64,000 nucleotides of DNA from Osedax fenrisi (taxonomy: Eukaryota; Annelida; Polychaeta; Sabellida; Siboglinidae): the NCBI GenBank assembly GCA_964019155.1, contig CAXHSG010000190.1, forward strand, positions 34,201 to 98,200. Reading direction: 5' to 3'. Each line of letters opens with the position of its first letter. Position 1 is the first letter of the stretch. A program made the position numbers and the translations under genes. Of the stretch, positions 59,907 to 64,000 are shown piece after piece. The notes beneath the pieces are model-generated. The model was given only the letters and a program-made list of their open reading frames with translations, was not told the origin of the DNA and searched no databases.

Positions 59907-61025
59907 ATATTTGAATATATGATTATTTCATAAATTCTAATTGATTTTACATTATATTATTCATATTTGTATTTGTTTGATAATTTCATAAATTATATTT
60001 TATTTTAACATTGATTTTACATTATATTATTCACATTTTTAATTGTAATTGTTTGATCATATTATTTTATAAATTCTATTATATTTTGATATTTAATTTA
60101 CTTTATATTATTTATATTTGTTGGATTATTTCATAAATTCTATTTTATTTTTTACATAGATTTTACATTATATTATTCATATTTGTATTTTTATGTTTGA
60201 TTATTTCATAAATTTTAATTAATTATAACATTGATTTTACATTATATTATTAATATTTGTATTTATTTTATTATTTCATAAATTATATTTTATTTTAAAA
60301 TTTATTTAAAATTATATTATTCCAATTTGTATTTCATAAATTCTATTTTATTTTAACATTGATTTTACATTATATTATTCATATTTCTATTTGTATGTTT
60401 GATTATTTCATAAATTATAATTAATTTTAACGTTGATTTTAAATTATATTATTCATATTTATATTTGTTTTATTATTTTATAAATTATAATTAATTTTAA
60501 CATTTAATTTACATTATATTATTCATATTCATATGTGTATTTGTTTGATTATTTCATAAATTATATTTTATTTTAACATTGATTTTAAATTATATTATTC
60601 ATATTTGTATTTCATAAATTCTATTTTATTTTAATATTAATTTTAAATTATATTATTCATATTTATATATGTAATTGTTTGATTATTTTATAAATTCTAT
60701 TTTATTTTAACATTGATTGTACAAAGTACAATGTACATTATATTATTAATTTTTGTATTTCAAAATTCTATTTTATTTTTACATTGATTTGTACATTATA
60801 TTATTTATATATTTTTTCATATTTGTATATATGATTATTTCATAAATTCTAATTAATTTAACATTATATTATTCATATTTCTATTTCTATTTGTTTGATT
60901 ATTTTATAAATTCTATTTTATTTTAACATTGATTTTTCATTATATTATTCAATATATATTTCATAAATTCTATTTTATTTTTACATTGATTTTACATTAT
61001 ATTATTCATATTTGTATTTGTATTT
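59907..61025 (+). repeat. 70-bp satellite, right part, duplicate
   Basis: Copy of 7767-8815 with one additional 70-bp unit. Confidence 0.85.
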
Positions 61026-61060
61026 AAGTATTACACATGCACACACACAAACATGCTAAC

Positions 61061-61191
61061 CTAGACCGTATAGCCTCTATAGTCTCTATGTCGTGGGCGA
61101 ACACGTGAATACCAGAACTTAGCAGCACCTCCAGGGATGACTGTGACCCGCTGAAGTCAGAGCTTAGGCATTCTATTAGGATGCCCGTTTC
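61061..61191 (-). pseudogene. LIAS: LIAS remnant, ECL-DF exon, duplicate
   Basis: Copy of 8851-8981, same frame and splice sites. Confidence 0.8.
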
Positions 61192-61719
61192 CTGGGGGAG
61201 GATAGAGGTGGATGTATTTTAGATATGGTAGATTAGCATTCTATTAGGATGATGGGCTTCCTGGTGGGAGAGGAGTATAAATATAATTAATAGATATATA
61301 AACAATGTATTACTACAACATAATAGTACAATTTATGGGGTTACATACAACAAAAACTGTGCGATATCGGCCAGATTTTTATAGCCCGATATCAGGCAGT
61401 TTCTGTGTTAATGGATATACCGATATCAGGATAGTTGATGCACGAATTATGTGTGCGTTTATATAAGAATTATCTATTAAATCTTTGACTTACCCAATAT
61501 CGGGTAAATGTTTTAAAACAAATAAATTACAGCCAGATATTTGTTGTTATGAAACCATCTTTATTATTATTTTGTTATTATTTATTATTATTATCAGATT
61601 TAGGTTTTTACATCAGGGTAATTATAAAAACAGAGCTTATCGAGATAATTACTATTAAATATAAAAATTACTCATCAATAATTAATAATATATATAAATA
61701 TATTGTTGTATATATTTGT

Positions 61720-61996
61720 ATTGTTATTTTTATTTGGTGGAGTCCTTTCATCCCATCCAGGAACTTAGATGAAGTTTTCACTTATAACCATATGGCTCTA
61801 ATGCCCATTCGAAGCCGCTCTCATGTTAAGACATCCATGGTTTTAATGAGAGCCGATAATTTATTTACACACATTTATATAAGATAACTTCTAAATATTA
61901 TTTTAAGACATATTTTAATGGTCGGGACGAGGTTCGAATCCGCGACATACCTCTTGTGTGTCTGACAATTTAGCCAACTGATCTATATAGGCAGTT
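61720..61996 (-). mobile_element. tRNA-derived SINE, duplicate
   Basis: Copy of 9510-9786. Confidence 0.85.
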
Positions 61997-62317
61997 TAAT
62001 AAATATAACAATATTAGATATTATTTTTAACAAATTAAATATAAACAATTAATTTTAGTTAATAATATTTTTTATTTTTTAAAGAGATTCAAAATAAGTA
62101 AAATAAAAAGTATTAACATTAATTAATTTAAAATATATAAATAAATAAACAATTATAAATAACTAAGTAAACGGATTGATTAAAACACGTTAAATATAAA
62201 ATACACATATATAATTAATCATAGTATAATACACCAATGTAAATGAATATAATTAGTAATAAACTATATATCTTAAATGTAATGAGCATTGATAATTCTG
62301 TATTAGCTAATGTATAC

Positions 62318-62381
62318 GAACTTCTCATTTAGCACTATAACAGTTTCAGCTATATGGCAGCACCCCCATCTTCTATGTCTA
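62318..62381 (-). pseudogene. LIAS: LIAS remnant, DGGA-HIA exon, duplicate
   Basis: Copy of 10108-10171 with the same one-base deletion. Confidence 0.72.
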
Positions 62382-62842
62382 CTGAATGTATGAGTTAATT
62401 AGTATATGTATGTAGTCAGTATGCATTAGAGGTTAATTAAAATTCATAATTTTTTAATTTGTATTTCTAAATAAATATGTTATTAAATATATTATAATAA
62501 TTTATATAAAATGATTTTTATATAATCATATTGAAATCATTAACCTGAAAACGAATTTTGTAGTGAATTTTAATTATATTTCGAATTTGTACTACGATAC
62601 AAAACGATAAAATCACTAAAGCGTAAAATAAAATTACACAAAATATGCATTCGCAGACTTATAGACTTAGAGATTAGAGTCTTATCCAATTTAATTGAAT
62701 GCATTTTTATCGTAAATATGTTAATATCAAATAAATATATTATGTTATAATATTTAGTAATCTACAAAGTATGCTATGATGTAAAGTAAAGCTATGCTAT
62801 AAACAGTACTACATAGTACTAGGCTATAGGCTATACATGTAC

Positions 62843-62957
62843 CGTCTTTGTCCACACTGGTCAACACTATGTAGTCTACGTCCCACTCTGTGATGGCGGT
62901 GTTGAAGGGGGTCAAGAGGGGTGGGAGGTCTTCACCAGTAAACATGTCTCCCATTAA
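62843..62957 (-). pseudogene. LIAS: LIAS remnant, TSVD exon, duplicate
   Basis: Copy of 10633-10747, with the same missing cysteine segment. Confidence 0.85.
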
Positions 62958-63122
62958 CTGTGGGGGGGGGGTAATTTAAAGTCGGTAGATCATCTACCGA
63001 CTTTAAACTACTAGATGATGATTATAATGATAATCTTAATTATAATGTTAATGATAATGATGATGATGATGATGATGATGATGGTATTGATATTATTAAT
63101 TTGATAATCATTATCATAATGA

Positions 63123-63322
63123 CCCAGCAATCAGTAAGAGCAACATAACAGCATATTCTAGAGCCTCAAATGTTTACATTGTGCTATTATGCTGATATTA
63201 AATGTCTATTATGCTGCTATTAATTTATCATGCTATTATGCTGCTGTTATGCTGCTATTATGCTAATATTAATTTTAAAAGTATATTATGCTGCTATTAT
63301 GCTGCTCTTACTGTTAGCTGGG
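63123..63322. mobile_element. 200-bp TIR element, duplicate
   Basis: Copy of 10913-11112. Confidence 0.75.
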
Positions 63323-63935
63323 GATAGAGATAATGGAAGAATTTTTTACAGAATATAATGATAATAACGTTGAATTTAAAAAAATGTGTATTGCTTTTAG
63401 AGTGTAAAATATTTGTATAGGTTTTGATATAGGTTCTCACTATTGTTCAATCTTATTTTATAAATCTAATATTAGATTTAACCTAAGATTAGATAGTTAT
63501 TTAACTTCTTATTATTACACGTTATTTTAATTTTAATAATATTCTCGTGACTGTTATATCTACAGATATATGTATAGACTATACAGTGTTACAATAATTG
63601 TATATTTACGCTATTATAATAATAATTAATATTATAATAATTATAATAATTATAAAATTATTAATTTTAATAATCAATTTTACTTTAATACAAAGCGCAA
63701 CGTATTTACAAAATCGCGAAACTTTTGACCAGGTACTAAGTTAGTACCGTACTAACTGTAATATTTAATATGTAAAATAAATATATAAATATATTAAACT
63801 CACTTTACATTTATATTTCATATATATTCACATCGAATTTATAATATTTAAACAATTTTAGCGCGAAAATGTATTGTTTATGTTTATAAGGATGTTATGA
63901 GAATTTCTATTATTTGTGTATTAAATATTAATCGA

Positions 63936-63983
63936 CCAATGAAATAATTTTGTTTTTCTTATTCCACAGAATTTTCTATATAA
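63936..63983 (+). promoter_or_regulatory. H2A promoter at the window edge
   Basis: CCAAT at 63936-63940 and TATATAA at 63977-63983, as at 11726-11773. The gene itself would begin about 75 bases beyond the window if the duplication continues. Confidence 0.7.
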
Positions 63984-64000
63984 GCTCAAAATATTCTAGT

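Larger units (their letters stand above)
52157..64000 (+). repeat. Large direct duplication, copy 2
   Basis: Near-identical to 1-11790. It includes all features of that part in the same order and ends, at the window edge, within the promoter of what must be a further H2A gene if homology continues. Confidence 0.97.

Overview
This window is nuclear DNA from a eukaryote, most probably an invertebrate animal. It is very AT-rich and packed with microsatellites, non-LTR retrotransposon (LINE) remains, tRNA-derived SINEs and small non-autonomous DNA transposons. Metazoan character comes from intronless H2A genes ending in the animal-type histone 3' stem-loop (GGCCC-TTTTC-like loop followed by ACCCA), spliced genes, and a secreted/transmembrane leucine-rich-repeat protein. 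The species cannot be named from the sequence; a non-bilaterian such as a sponge is only a guess.

Layout. (1) 1-11790 and 52157-64000 are the same sequence in the same orientation, with about a dozen substitutions that I could find plus a few length changes. The copies therefore lie about 52.2 kb apart: either a recent (possibly tandem) duplication or two haplotypes joined by assembly. Each copy holds LINE reverse-transcriptase remains, a MULE-like transposase fragment, a 70-bp satellite interrupted by a hAT-type element, a SINE, and three exons of a dead lipoyl synthase gene; the second copy stops inside an H2A promoter. (2) 10470-13775 and 34620-42335 form an inverted repeat. Each arm carries an intact H2A gene whose product ends in SQEF (H2A.X-type), divergently oriented to lipoyl synthase exon remnants. 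The arms differ by insertions, so one arm shows the empty site of elements in the other. (3) 13800-34600 is mostly non-coding: (TA)n tracts, pogo-like and other TIR elements, a second, divergent H2A gene at 22509-22940, a 15-bp minisatellite at 28093-29290, a 32-bp minisatellite at 32845-33215 and more satellite at 33700-34500. (4) 42500-47000 holds LINE remains, including a near-complete endonuclease plus reverse-transcriptase element decayed by stops and frameshifts. (5) 47374-51225 is a two-exon LRR transmembrane gene, strikingly GC-rich, with a 2.9-kb intron full of repeats.

The genes that look functional are the two SQEF-type H2A genes, the divergent H2A and the LRR gene. The most surprising content is the set of lipoyl synthase (LIAS) exons: remnants of one gene are scattered over both arms, still in gene order and often with splice sites, but lacking the iron-sulphur cysteines. 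Comparison suggests an ancestral divergent pair, H2A and LIAS, that was duplicated, inverted and then eroded differently in each copy.
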